The position numbers were made by a program, and so were the translations under genes. From Vibrio plantisponsor (GTDB lineage: Bacteria > Pseudomonadota > Gammaproteobacteria > Enterobacterales > Vibrionaceae), in assembly GCF_013041605.1 (NCBI RefSeq), contig NZ_JABEQC010000001.1, forward strand, positions 1 through 64,000: a DNA stretch of 64,000 nt, in the 5' to 3' direction. Shown one piece after another: positions 8,148 to 16,045 of the stretch. Every line of letters starts with the position of its first letter. The stretch's first letter is position 1. The notes beneath the pieces were generated by a model that was not told where the DNA came from, searched no databases, and saw only the letters and a list, made by a program, of their open reading frames with translations.

Positions 8148-8458
8148 GAAAGACTCACTTCGTTCGCAATAAATTAGAAAGAATGCAGTAGGCGGAAAAT
8201 TTAAGACGGGAAGGGGGCGCTCAGGCCTCGTTCGGACTCACCCCTCCCTCCGCGCTAAAATTCAGCACTACAATTTTGCGCAATTTGAAACGCAAAATAT
8301 TTAGGTAGGGTTATTTGAGCACAGCCCTGATGGATACTGAACTCAGGGCTATTTTAGATTGGGATTTTAGAGAAGTATCGAGATCGCGATCGTTCGTTTT
8401 TGATCGTTTTTGCGATCTTCTAATTAAAATTAAGTAATTAGTTCAAAGGAAAGACTTT
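8148..8458. other. Non-coding junction with GC-rich island and GATCG-rich dyads
   Basis: No ORF is supported here. It holds a roughly 50-bp GC-rich island at 8206-8255 (GGGAAGGGGG near one side, CCCCTCCC near the other) inside AT-rich DNA. There is also an 8-bp stem AGCCCTGA/TCAGGGCT (8323-8350) without a good T-run, and a stretch at 8382-8417 with repeated GATCG and a GATCGC...GCGATC dyad. In P2-family genomes the cos site lies between the replication and late genes, which is this slot, so the island is a candidate cos. This is inference. Confidence 0.45.
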
Positions 8459-8803
8459 CTACTTAATTTGTTCAGCTAGCTGAGTAGCACACATTCTAAG
8501 AGGAACCCCCATACCTGATGCTTCATATTTTTCATTCGCGGTTGAGTTAATCGTCGTCATAATCGCATCAGATTTTTGTAGTTGTTTTAGTTTTTCAGGG
8601 AGAGTATCCAAGAACTGTTTCACTTTTTCGTTGTCTGAAGAACCCAAAAGCATTGTGCAGTCAGCTAGTTGCTTGTAACCAACAGCTTGGTCGTAAGATG
8701 CTTGTCCAAAAGTTTTTACGTAAAAGCCATATGCTCCACCGCCAACTACGAGAGATAACGCAGAACCAACTAAAAAAGACCGAAGTTCAAGTTCGAATAG
8801 CAT
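8459..8803 (-). CDS. Hypothetical single-pass membrane protein
   Basis: The 114-residue product has one N-terminal transmembrane segment (about residues 10-30, FLVGSALSLVVGGGAYGFYV) and a polar helical remainder with two Cys (TDC-like QLADC and RMCATQL). A strong AAAGGA site precedes the ATG. It is the last gene of the small operon that starts behind the LexA box at 9464. Family and function are not recognised; superinfection exclusion or a lysis role would fit a membrane protein here but is unsupported. Confidence 0.6.
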   Translation of the reverse strand: MLFELELRSFLVGSALSLVVGGGAYGFYVKTFGQASYDQAVGYKQLADCTMLLGSSDNEKVKQFLDTLPEKLKQLQKSDAIMTTINSTANEKYEASGMGVPLRMCATQLAEQIK

Positions 8804-8935
8804 AAAAAATCCTTTATTAAATTAGTAAGTATTTTGTAAATGGTAAGACTACTTTGTCTAAACACCATAACCTGCGGATTAAACTCCACATATAACACAA
8901 AAAGATATTTAAAATCAATATGTTAGAATCAGAAC

Positions 8936-9169
8936 TCACCCAAACATATCCATCTGATCAACATCACCCTTGCACAGTTCTGGCTGTAGCAGCGGGTCTG
9001 GTTTCGCTCCCGTAGGCTCAATGATTCGGTTCACTGTAGTCAAAGTGGTGAAAGCGCGACCGCAGTTCAGGTTCAGGCATTGGCAGTATGCTTCGCGGGT
9101 ATCTTTACTCATCGCTTTTGATGTTGCGATACGTGCTTTGCTTTCGCAGACAGGGCAAGTAATTAGCAT
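8936..9169 (-). CDS. ogr: Ogr/Delta-family zinc-finger late activator
   Basis: The 77-residue protein matches P2 Ogr and P4 Delta, which bind upstream of late promoters and activate head, tail and lysis genes. The zinc-binding cysteines are visible as CPVC near the N-terminus and CQCLNLNCGRAF about 24 residues later (C-x2-C...C-x4-C). The basic segment between them and the T-rich stretch after them also match. GTGAGGA precedes the ATG. It lies downstream of a LexA-controlled small ORF, so its expression may be raised by DNA damage. I saw no clear TGT-N12-ACA site in front of the gpN operon. Confidence 0.88.
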   Translation of the reverse strand: MLITCPVCESKARIATSKAMSKDTREAYCQCLNLNCGRAFTTLTTVNRIIEPTGAKPDPLLQPELCKGDVDQMDMFG

Positions 9170-9209
9170 ATTGAATAATCCTCACTTCTAGTTACCAGCC
9201 TGCCCTCTT

Positions 9210-9455
9210 TTAAGACTTGGAACTTATCGAAAAAGCTGGGCTTTCTAGCTCGTCAGAGAGTTCAATCAACTGTCTGATGGCTTCCAGTTTTTCAGGCTGC
9301 AATTCTTTTTTCTGGTCTGCAACCAGCAGACTCATTAAATAAATTCCTATATCTGCTCGGCTTTCACCCACAGTGCTCAGTGCTACTGCATCGATGATAA
9401 AGCCCATTGCATCTAGGAAAATATCCTCTCTTTCTAATGACATAGCCGTACCCAT
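9210..9455 (-). CDS. Small LexA-controlled phage protein
   Basis: The 81-residue acidic, helical protein begins at ATG 9455, or at ATG 9443 (MSLEREDIF). A near-perfect LexA box lies 9-28 bases upstream, so it is expected to be SOS-induced. In coliphage 186 the genes behind the corresponding LexA-controlled promoter encode a DinI-like protein and the Tum antirepressor. The position next to ogr makes an analogous role attractive, but I see no sequence match to either, so the function is inferred from control and position only. Confidence 0.6.
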   Translation of the reverse strand: MGTAMSLEREDIFLDAMGFIIDAVALSTVGESRADIGIYLMSLLVADQKKELQPEKLEAIRQLIELSDELESPAFSISSKS

Positions 9456-9463
9456 ACAAATTA

Positions 9464-9483
9464 AACTGTATAAACATACAGTA
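9464..9483. promoter_or_regulatory. LexA (SOS) box upstream of the ogr operon
   Basis: On the minus strand the site reads TACTGTATGTTTATACAGTT. It fits CTGT-N8-ACAG exactly and nearly matches the whole 20-bp gammaproteobacterial LexA consensus. It overlaps the likely promoter of the gene starting at 9455. LexA cleavage after DNA damage should open this operon. Confidence 0.85.
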
Positions 9484-9546
9484 TTTTTATCCCCATTTGT
9501 ACAGGTGATTTAATGATTTGAGAAATTACACTCAAACTCGATGCTG

Positions 9547-11625
9547 TTAGCCTAAAGGCATATACCGCATCGCCTCTTCTCTCATGCTATGCCAGTAACT
9601 AATTTCCGCTTCATCAGCATCTTCAATTACTCGGTTATCTTTTAGGACTGCTCCCCAATAACTGCGCTTATCCAAGAAACGAGTAAACTGATCAGCATAG
9701 ATGGCATCTGCCTCTTGTTTGATGTCGTCACAACTGAAATCACGACACTGCATTGGCCAACCGCGAGCGCCCGCTGCCCAAAGCATGAACTTATCCACTT
9801 TGCTTGCAGCATCTTCCCCTTCGAACGTAATGCAAAAGCGATTGGTAGTACTGATATGTACACCGCGAGAACGTATGGTTTTGTTCAGCTTCTCCGCTTC
9901 CTTTTCCAAACGGATGATTCTTTGTTGCAGCTTCTTGCGATGTTCTTCCGGTTTAGCTTGCTGCTTCGCAATCGCCTGAGCTTTTATGGTTTGCTCTTTC
10001 GCTGCATATAACTTGTTCACTCTGCGTCGAATGGGTTTCTTCCACTGTTCGAGCTTGTAACCCAGTTCTTTGATAATCGCCGTCATATTGTCGGCATCGA
10101 AAGAAGCTAAACACTTCCAATCTGGTGCGCGTGAACATTTCGCGACACCGTAACGGTTGCCCTTGATAAGCCCTTGGCTGGCATCATCCCCTTTGGCAGC
10201 ATAGCCAACGGCTTTGATGATGTATGAACCGGCGGCTTCAGGTTTACGAATACGCTCCAAGTTCGCGAAGCCATGTCCCCAAATTTTCTCAAGACGTTTT
10301 GCCCAGGCACTGAACAGATAATGAGGAACAGACCAACGCAGCAGAACGTGAATGTGCGGGTTCGGTTCACCATCTTGATTCTCTGGACATTCCGCTACCC
10401 AAATGTAGTGAAAGTCTTCTAGCTCTTCGGTTGGTCCAAATTCATTTTCTTTAAAGTGCGGCTCTACTTTTAATCTTCGAAGGTCACAATAAAGCGCACC
10501 ACTTTCTGGATCAGTTTCAACTGTGTGGTCTGCTACCCAGCCACGCTGATAAAGTTTCTTGGCTGCATCTAAAAAACGTGAGACCTCTTTACCAATTGAG
10601 GTTTCCAACGTCTTTTCCATGGTGTAGGTATGCTTTGGTTTGGATTTGATGTCGCAGTAATCTCCTGCAATCAAACCGCCCTGGTTCATCACCTTTGGAA
10701 TCGGTCTGTCTTTGTTTGGAACCGTCCAGTACTCGCCTGCGATATCTACGATGGGGTTACCCACTTTCTTTTCACCTCGCTTGGCTCTGGTCGTAATCAT
10801 GTTTCGCTTATAGCCAATTGGATGATGAGGACCAGCCAACACATAATTCTCGCCATCGGTCATGCCACCAAACAGAGCTAAGCGCTGTTCTTTGGTGAAG
10901 GTCAGAGTCAGGAACGTGGTGAATCCACCGTGACAAGCTGACGTGTACGCAGCTGCTTCAAAAATCTTACGCACCGAACGACTTGATAACTTCTCAGTAA
11001 AACGCTCACCAGTATTTGCATCTGGCGCCGCACTGGCTGGCGTTTCGGTTATCGCCTGAAACTTGAAAGTGTTGTCCCACTCTCGATGCATCAAGTTCAT
11101 TGAAATAGGAATTTTCTTAGGTTCTCCCCTCGCCCGTTTACCATTCTGGTTCAGAATCTGTGGCTTAGAACGCGCTGTAGTGTCGTAGAGCACATCATGG
11201 TTGAAGTAAGACTCGGGACTTTCAAGCTCAGTTTTCGGGCGCAGTACCTTTCCTAACAGCCTTAACGACTGCATTTGGCGCTCTTTTCTGTGACGATAAT
11301 TTTCTGTCGGACTTTTGCGCCCTTTGACAGGCCTATAGTCTTCGGCGATTCTCGCCGCCGCTTCGCGGTCGTGTTCTGAGCGGAAATTCAGCCTTTTAAA
11401 AGCATCGGTTCTTATCTCAACATCCAACTGACGCTTGGATTTTTTGCCAAGAACGCGATCATAAATCGGCATTTTCTTGATAAAACCTGCATCCAAAATC
11501 GCCTGTTCTTGGTCGGTGTAAATTTTGGATACTAAAAAACCAGCGTTATAGCTGGCATCATTTCGTTTGATTTTGTCGTGGGGCATCACTGCCCCAGCGA
11601 TATAGAGGAGATCTTTGGTTTCCAT
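9547..11625 (-). CDS. P2 gpA-type replication endonuclease (HUH)
   Basis: The 692-residue protein is a phage rolling-circle initiator that nicks the origin and joins to the 5' end. The HUH metal motif is NPHIHVLLRW (His424, His426). The tyrosine motif is AAGSYIIKAVGYAAKG, with Tyr468 and Tyr475 as candidate nucleophiles; their spacing of seven differs from the usual four of P2 gpA. An upstream FLTLTFT motif (about residue 240) is the HUH motif I strand. Residues about 520-590 are a predicted coiled coil. The length fits the family, and the gene appears intact. It is the last gene of the leftward early operon starting at cox. Confidence 0.9.
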   Translation of the reverse strand: METKDLLYIAGAVMPHDKIKRNDASYNAGFLVSKIYTDQEQAILDAGFIKKMPIYDRVLGKKSKRQLDVEIRTDAFKRLNFRSEHDREAAARIAEDYRPVKGRKSPTENYRHRKERQMQSLRLLGKVLRPKTELESPESYFNHDVLYDTTARSKPQILNQNGKRARGEPKKIPISMNLMHREWDNTFKFQAITETPASAAPDANTGERFTEKLSSRSVRKIFEAAAYTSACHGGFTTFLTLTFTKEQRLALFGGMTDGENYVLAGPHHPIGYKRNMITTRAKRGEKKVGNPIVDIAGEYWTVPNKDRPIPKVMNQGGLIAGDYCDIKSKPKHTYTMEKTLETSIGKEVSRFLDAAKKLYQRGWVADHTVETDPESGALYCDLRRLKVEPHFKENEFGPTEELEDFHYIWVAECPENQDGEPNPHIHVLLRWSVPHYLFSAWAKRLEKIWGHGFANLERIRKPEAAGSYIIKAVGYAAKGDDASQGLIKGNRYGVAKCSRAPDWKCLASFDADNMTAIIKELGYKLEQWKKPIRRRVNKLYAAKEQTIKAQAIAKQQAKPEEHRKKLQQRIIRLEKEAEKLNKTIRSRGVHISTTNRFCITFEGEDAASKVDKFMLWAAGARGWPMQCRDFSCDDIKQEADAIYADQFTRFLDKRSYWGAVLKDNRVIEDADEAEISYWHSMREEAMRYMPLG

Positions 11626-11629
11626 TTTA

Positions 11630-11917
11630 CTAAGCCACTGCGTTATTCACGGTTCCCCAAGGTTCGATACAACCTTCTTCGGTACACACATATTCAAGAC
11701 AAGCTGAGTTTGATGCCGCTGACTTATGCTTTGGAATCCCATGTTTCTCGCGCAGCTTGCCGAGCAAGAACAAAGAACGCTGACGCTTTTGTGGGTCAGG
11801 GTTTTCCATTCCTGCCATATCAGGGCACGGCAAATGAGCCGGAGAGGTAACAGGCAAACTCTTGATAGAAGTACTTGGGCAGTAAACGATATCTTCAGTC
11901 ATATGCATTAACTCCAA
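11630..11917 (-). CDS. Hypothetical phage early protein
   Basis: The 95-residue product contains four cysteines (YCPS, PCPD, CLEYVC and CIEP) that might bind a metal, and a basic helix [18 protein letters not shown]. It overlaps the upstream gene by ten bases and is four bases from gpA. No family is recognised. Confidence 0.55.
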   Translation of the reverse strand: MELMHMTEDIVYCPSTSIKSLPVTSPAHLPCPDMAGMENPDPQKRQRSLFLLGKLREKHGIPKHKSAASNSACLEYVCTEEGCIEPWGTVNNAVA

Positions 11918-12519
11918 CTGACAGCAGGTTCTGTTCTTGAGTGGTAATAAACAATCGAACTAACATGTGAACGACTCATTTCCATCTTTTCAGCGATGAC
12001 AGAAGGCGTAAGTCCTTCATCATATAAACGGCGACAAAGTTCAACGTCATGGTCTGATCCCTTTGCATGCGGGTACAACTCGCCCTTTCTACGCAATGAA
12101 ATCTTGTCGTTCTTACCTCGATGCTTATTGATGGTTTGGACTCGATTTTTGATCGTTGGAACTGTGGCAGTGCGATAACCAAACTCTGTGACTAACGCTG
12201 CAATGTCTTCAGTAGATTTGATACCAGCCCATTTGATGATCACTGCATCTTCTTCAGGCTTAAACTTAGGGTTGCCCATGTTGTTACATTTACCGCAACT
12301 CTTACGATTTCCACGACGCAAATCTACGGTGTATTTCTCTACATGGGTGTTTCCGCATTCACACAAACAAGTAACTCCTTTGCCTGCATCCTGCTTGATA
12401 ACCTTAAGTTGACCGAATGTTTGCCCAAGGATATTTACGTATGAACTATGATGTTTACCGAATTGGTGATGCTCTTCGCCACGTTTAACTTGTTGAAACC
12501 AACCAAATGAAATACTCAT
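11908..12519 (-). CDS. Zinc-ribbon/HTH DNA-binding phage protein
   Basis: The 203-residue product has an N-terminal module [10 protein letters not shown]...CLCECGN...[13 protein letters not shown] (about residues 31-80), the zinc-binding pattern that precedes AP2 or HNH domains in phage homing-type proteins. It is followed by a SANT/Myb-like segment ([14 protein letters not shown], about 86-120) and a C-terminal resolvase-like helix-turn-helix ([25 protein letters not shown]). No HNH catalytic motif is present, so it looks like a DNA-binding protein rather than a nuclease. It overlaps its neighbours by 10 and 4 bases. Confidence 0.65.
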   Translation of the reverse strand: MSISFGWFQQVKRGEEHHQFGKHHSSYVNILGQTFGQLKVIKQDAGKGVTCLCECGNTHVEKYTVDLRRGNRKSCGKCNNMGNPKFKPEEDAVIIKWAGIKSTEDIAALVTEFGYRTATVPTIKNRVQTINKHRGKNDKISLRRKGELYPHAKGSDHDVELCRRLYDEGLTPSVIAEKMEMSRSHVSSIVYYHSRTEPAVSWS

Positions 12520-12746
12520 ATCTCTGCCAGCTCCTGAATATCTATAACAATGAAACCACCTTTACCTTCGCCCTCACTCAAAATGCCGTGGCGAATGTGG
12601 TTACAGTTCAACTGGTGACAAGCTTGTGCGATGGCATCATCAGCATTATCGAAATCACCCAGAGCCGTTGTTTCTGGCTCTAGCGTTTTCTTGTGACGCT
12701 TCATCGCACCATCACCAAACAAACGAACGGCTACAAACTCCATCAC
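12516..12746 (-). CDS. Hypothetical phage early protein
   Basis: A 76-residue product whose second half ([41 protein letters not shown]) predicts one helix and a beta pair. Four-base overlaps on both sides show translational coupling in the early operon. No family is recognised. Confidence 0.55.
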   Translation of the reverse strand: MMEFVAVRLFGDGAMKRHKKTLEPETTALGDFDNADDAIAQACHQLNCNHIRHGILSEGEGKGGFIVIDIQELAEI

Positions 12747-12967
12747 GCAGCCTCTTCTTGCTTAATAAACTGCCCAACAGCTTTGCGCGCTTGGCGGTGC
12801 ACATCTGTCCATGTACGAACCAGAGAACTTTGCAAGTCTGCCTGCCCTTCTACTGGGTTTTGCTTGATTTTGTTTAGGGTCAGCACCGCGTGGTTTTCCC
12901 AATGAAGCGCTTCATCAAGCGTGTTGATTTCAATCGTTACTTTTGCGTTGTTAGCCATAGCTTTCAC
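12743..12967 (-). CDS. Hypothetical phage early protein
   Basis: The 74-residue product is mostly helical (TIEINTLDEALHWENHAVLTLNKIKQN...). It sits between the CII-like gene and coupled small genes, with a ribosome site AAGGTGAAAGCT before the ATG. No family is recognised. Confidence 0.55.
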   Translation of the reverse strand: MKAMANNAKVTIEINTLDEALHWENHAVLTLNKIKQNPVEGQADLQSSLVRTWTDVHRQARKAVGQFIKQEEAA

Positions 12968-12970
12968 CTT

Positions 12971-13510
12971 CTAAGAAAAACCGGGGATGGGTGCACCGTT
13001 TGCCACAAAATCGACGCTCATACTTAGGAACGGCGTGACGCCTGTGGTGCGTCCTTCAATTTCAGATACCAGCATCACCAAATTACTGATGCTTAGCTGA
13101 ATCTTGCTGATGATTTTTTGTTTACTGGTACGGTTGAGGCTGGTTTTGTTTGCATGGTCGAGCGCCATACGCGACAAATCGCCAGAGTGAATCGAGTTTT
13201 CCAGAGCACGTTTGATGAACGTTTCCACGCTCGCATCCTGCGGAATTTGCGCCGTCACCACACCGAGACCAAGCAAAAGGCTATTAAGAATGGAGTAGTT
13301 GCCACTCGCTTTAGTGATGAGAACCAACTCAACGCAAGTCAGCACATGAGGCTGTTCAGGGTTGAGCTTGTTTCGCAGCATCGTCGGGTTCATATCGAGA
13401 GCCTTGGCGATAGCTGTCATGTTCTCTGAGTTCGCAAATGCGCAACACGCTTCGTTAAATGCCTTTTGTTTCGAGCCACGTAAAACGCACATTGAGTTCA
13501 AATCTTCCAT
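12971..13510 (-). CDS. CII/CP76-type phage regulatory protein
   Basis: The 179-residue protein matches the CP76/CII regulators of P2/K139/HP1-like phages. An N-terminal helix-turn-helix is visible (FANSENMTAIAKALDMNPTMLRNKLNPEQPHVLTCVELVLITKAS pattern, about residues 25-70), then helices and a C-terminal segment SISNLVMLVSEIEG. In these phages it acts in the lysogeny/lysis switch. It follows cox by 113 bases and begins the coupled early gene set. Confidence 0.8.
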   Translation of the reverse strand: MEDLNSMCVLRGSKQKAFNEACCAFANSENMTAIAKALDMNPTMLRNKLNPEQPHVLTCVELVLITKASGNYSILNSLLLGLGVVTAQIPQDASVETFIKRALENSIHSGDLSRMALDHANKTSLNRTSKQKIISKIQLSISNLVMLVSEIEGRTTGVTPFLSMSVDFVANGAPIPGFS

Positions 13511-13623
13511 AACGAATACTCAATTGAAGAAAAACGGAACGAAAATGAATGCCCAACCAAGAACATTGAGCCACAACAGACAATATTCTTTGGTGGGGAT
13601 CAGGGAGGAAAATCGCATGAGTA

Positions 13624-13836
13624 TTACCCCAGCAACTGCATCGCTTCGCGCGTTGCGATTTCATGTAGAGCAACCATGTTGATCATGGGTGTTTCTTTCG
13701 CTTTCTCTTTGGTTTTAATAGGAAGTTTGCCTTCTGCCACCCAATCCATGATGGTGCGTTTTGGCATACCAGAAAGCTGCGAATACTGCTCGTAAGTCAT
13801 AAAAGGCGTATTTATTACTATTTGATATGAAAGCAT
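13624..13836 (-). CDS. cox: Cox-like excisionase/early repressor
   Basis: The start is ATG 13836 (MLSYQIVINTPF), preceded by AAGGATAG; a longer reading frame to 14073 would run into the divergent repressor and is rejected. The 70-residue product carries a MerR-like helix-turn-helix (MTYEQYSQLSGMPKRTIMDWVAEGKLPIKTK), as in P2/186 Cox/Apl, which direct excision and repress the lysogenic promoter. It is divergent from the CI-type gene across a 94-bp switch region. Confidence 0.82.
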   Translation of the reverse strand: MLSYQIVINTPFMTYEQYSQLSGMPKRTIMDWVAEGKLPIKTKEKAKETPMINMVALHEIATREAMQLLG

Positions 13837-13930
13837 GGTGCTATCCTTGTAAGTTATTGATTGTTTAATATCGGACTTCTGAGTTGCCGCTCGCTGTCCA
13901 GTAATCATTTGAGTGAAATATAGACTTCTT
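13837..13930. promoter_or_regulatory. Lysis-lysogeny switch region
   Basis: The 94-bp gap between divergent cox and repressor genes must hold both promoters and their operators. A GACTTCT word occurs at 13874 and at 13923 and could be an operator half-site. No LexA box is present here. Confidence 0.5.
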
Positions 13931-14557
13931 ATGAGTGAATTACAAGACCAAATTCCACCATTTGAATACATTGGTGGGCGAGAAGTAACAGAAAGGATGA
14001 AGGAAGTCACAAAAACGAGTGACTTTAAATCGCTTGGCGAGGTACTTGATATCTCAAAAGGGACAATTTCCACATGGCATCAACGTGGTTTAACTCCTTT
14101 TGAAGTGATTCTTAGACTTCATTTGAAGACTGGAGCTTCAGTTCGCTACCTTGCTTTAGGTGAAGGTGAGCCTTTCCCTGATCAGAAAAATGCGGAAGCA
14201 CAGCCAAAAGCAGAGGAACTCAAAACAATCATCAGTATTGATAGCTTTGCTTTAGAAGATGGAAAGCTAATAAGAAAAGGCACACTATCGCTAGACAAAG
14301 AACTGCTGGACGAAGCCGGCGTTAGCGAAGTGATGGCAATTAAAGACAACGGAAAAACATTCTTAGTAAACAAAGAATCACGCCAAGCAGTTGCCGGAAC
14401 CTACCTAGTAGATATGGACGGTCTCCTTTCCCTAAACGAAATCCAACGCTTACCAGGCAAGAAGCTAGCTATTAGCTTTAATGGCTCAACGATTACTGTT
14501 GATGAAGGCGATGTGGAAGTTGTGGGTAGAGTTGCACTTGTGATGGAGAGGGTTTGA
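13931..14557 (+). CDS. CI-type phage repressor
   Basis: The 208-residue protein is a Phage_CI_repr-family repressor. The N-terminal helix-turn-helix is at about residues 25-65 (LGEVLDISKGTISTWHQRGLTPFEVILRLHLKTGASVRYLALGEG), and the C-terminal oligomerisation domain starts at about residue 95 (IDSFALEDGKLIRKGTLSLDKELLD). This CI_C type lacks the Ser-Lys self-cleavage dyad of lambda CI, so induction would need an antirepressor rather than RecA cleavage. I preferred ATG 13931 over GTG 13913; neither has a good ribosome site. Confidence 0.85.
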   Translation: MSELQDQIPPFEYIGGREVTERMKEVTKTSDFKSLGEVLDISKGTISTWHQRGLTPFEVILRLHLKTGASVRYLALGEGEPFPDQKNAEAQPKAEELKTIISIDSFALEDGKLIRKGTLSLDKELLDEAGVSEVMAIKDNGKTFLVNKESRQAVAGTYLVDMDGLLSLNEIQRLPGKKLAISFNGSTITVDEGDVEVVGRVALVMERV

Positions 14558-14619
14558 AAAAACATGGTACTCTATCCAACAACTATTCTTCCTGAAACTA
14601 ATTTTAAGAGAAAACATTA

Positions 14620-16044
14620 ATGCCATTACACTTTCACGTCGAAAATTTAGGAAAAATTAAGTCTGGTAATTTTACTATTTCTCCTCTAACAGTAATTACT
14701 GGTCCAAACGGTACAGGTAAAAGTTTCTTTACAAAAACTATTTACTCAATTTTCAAAGTAATGGAACAAGCAACCACCTTGAAATCAATGAAGATCATTG
14801 CAAATGATTTTTTAGGATTTTTACATGCATTAGAAACCTCTTACAATGAAAATAAAGAACTCAGGGAAAAAGTCAGCCTATTTAAAGATGGCATGACAAT
14901 ACCTTATGAAACATTAGTCTCTATATTCGAACAAGTTAATAGTTTATTGCAAGATACATCCCAAGATGACAAAGAAATAAGAAAGCAGATAGGCACTCTT
15001 CTCGAAAAGCACTTCCAAGATTCTCTAGAACTAAGTATACATGCATATCCAGATAAAGAACCGGATGATTTAACACCTGAAGAGTCGGCAAAGGTTTTAG
15101 TATCTCATCTGTTATTACAGATAATGATAATTAGAATGTTCAGCCATGGTGCTGACAGCGCCGCTATTGATAGTTCAGCGATAAGATATATTCTAACTCA
15201 TGATTTAGAAGAAGAACTAATTCATAATTTCCAAATTGAAAGCATTGATGAATTATTATCAACTTCCAAGTCCACCATTACACTAAATGATTATTTCAAG
15301 TTAGATTTAATGAACGATCGAATAAGTGCAGAAGTAGATGACACATGTACGAAATCTTTTGTTCAAAGACCATCAGCAGTTTTTTTTGAATCTCCAGCGT
15401 ATTGGAGAGTTAGGGATGCGTTAATAGATGCAAAATTAGCGTCCTCTAACTATGAATTTCTTACTGGTGTTCCTAAATATTTTTTTGATTTAAATTCTGA
15501 CTTATCTAAAAAATCAATTAAAAATTCAAACTTCCCCCAAATATCTAAACATCTAGAAAGTGCACTTGGAGGAGAGTTTGTCTTTGAAAGAGGAAAGTTT
15601 TATTTTAATGATAATCACCTAAATAAAAAAATATCAAAAAATTTAGTGTCATTTGGCATGACTAATTTAGGGATTTTAAATGCTTTAATAAAGAATAATG
15701 TTATCCAAAAAGATAGTTTTGTGTTCATCGATGAACCAGAAACTAACTTGCACCCTGATTGGCAGGTACTAATGATAGAGTCTTTAGCAACTCTATCTCA
15801 ATCAGGTGTGAACATTGTTATCAACACTCACAGCACTGAAATCCTAAAGTACATTGAAATTGCATTTTCAAAAATCAGAGACGAACAAGGTGATGAAGCG
15901 GTTCAAGAACTGCTCGCTGTTAACTACCTTGATACTGATGGTACAACTCTAGAGTTTGATAGCGAGTGTCCTGTAGAACAAGCTAAGGAAGCCCTATCTC
16001 ATTTAAGTTCACCGTTCTTCGACCTATACATGCAAGGACAATAA
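14620..16044 (+). CDS. OLD/RecF-like AAA ATPase, candidate anti-phage component
   Basis: The 474-residue ABC-type ATPase has Walker A GPNGTGKS (28-35), Walker B VFIDEPETNLHP (Asp371, Glu372) and a switch histidine NTHSTE (His404). This is the AAA_15/AAA_21 family seen in OLD, Septu, Gabija and PARIS ATPases. There is no C-terminal TOPRIM domain, so an effector would have to be separate. The next gene starts one base after the stop, so they are a pair. The gene is clearly more AT-rich than the phage genes around it, suggesting separate acquisition. It sits in the repressor-integrase interval, a known cargo hotspot of P2-like phages. Confidence 0.85.
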   Translation: MPLHFHVENLGKIKSGNFTISPLTVITGPNGTGKSFFTKTIYSIFKVMEQATTLKSMKIIANDFLGFLHALETSYNENKELREKVSLFKDGMTIPYETLVSIFEQVNSLLQDTSQDDKEIRKQIGTLLEKHFQDSLELSIHAYPDKEPDDLTPEESAKVLVSHLLLQIMIIRMFSHGADSAAIDSSAIRYILTHDLEEELIHNFQIESIDELLSTSKSTITLNDYFKLDLMNDRISAEVDDTCTKSFVQRPSAVFFESPAYWRVRDALIDAKLASSNYEFLTGVPKYFFDLNSDLSKKSIKNSNFPQISKHLESALGGEFVFERGKFYFNDNHLNKKISKNLVSFGMTNLGILNALIKNNVIQKDSFVFIDEPETNLHPDWQVLMIESLATLSQSGVNIVINTHSTEILKYIEIAFSKIRDEQGDEAVQELLAVNYLDTDGTTLEFDSECPVEQAKEALSHLSSPFFDLYMQGQ

Positions 16045-16045
16045 T

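Noticed and set aside
8323..8350. Hairpin AGCCCTGA/TCAGGGCT read as a terminator
   Set aside because: There is no proper T-run on either strand, so I kept it only as a dyad in the junction region.
8148..8458. Ogr-type TGT-N12-ACA late promoter site
   Set aside because: Reading the gap on both strands gave no such site.
13837..14073. Long N-terminal extension of the cox frame, overlapping the repressor
   Set aside because: The extension is antisense to the repressor; ATG 13836 with AAGGATAG gives a typical 70-residue Cox.
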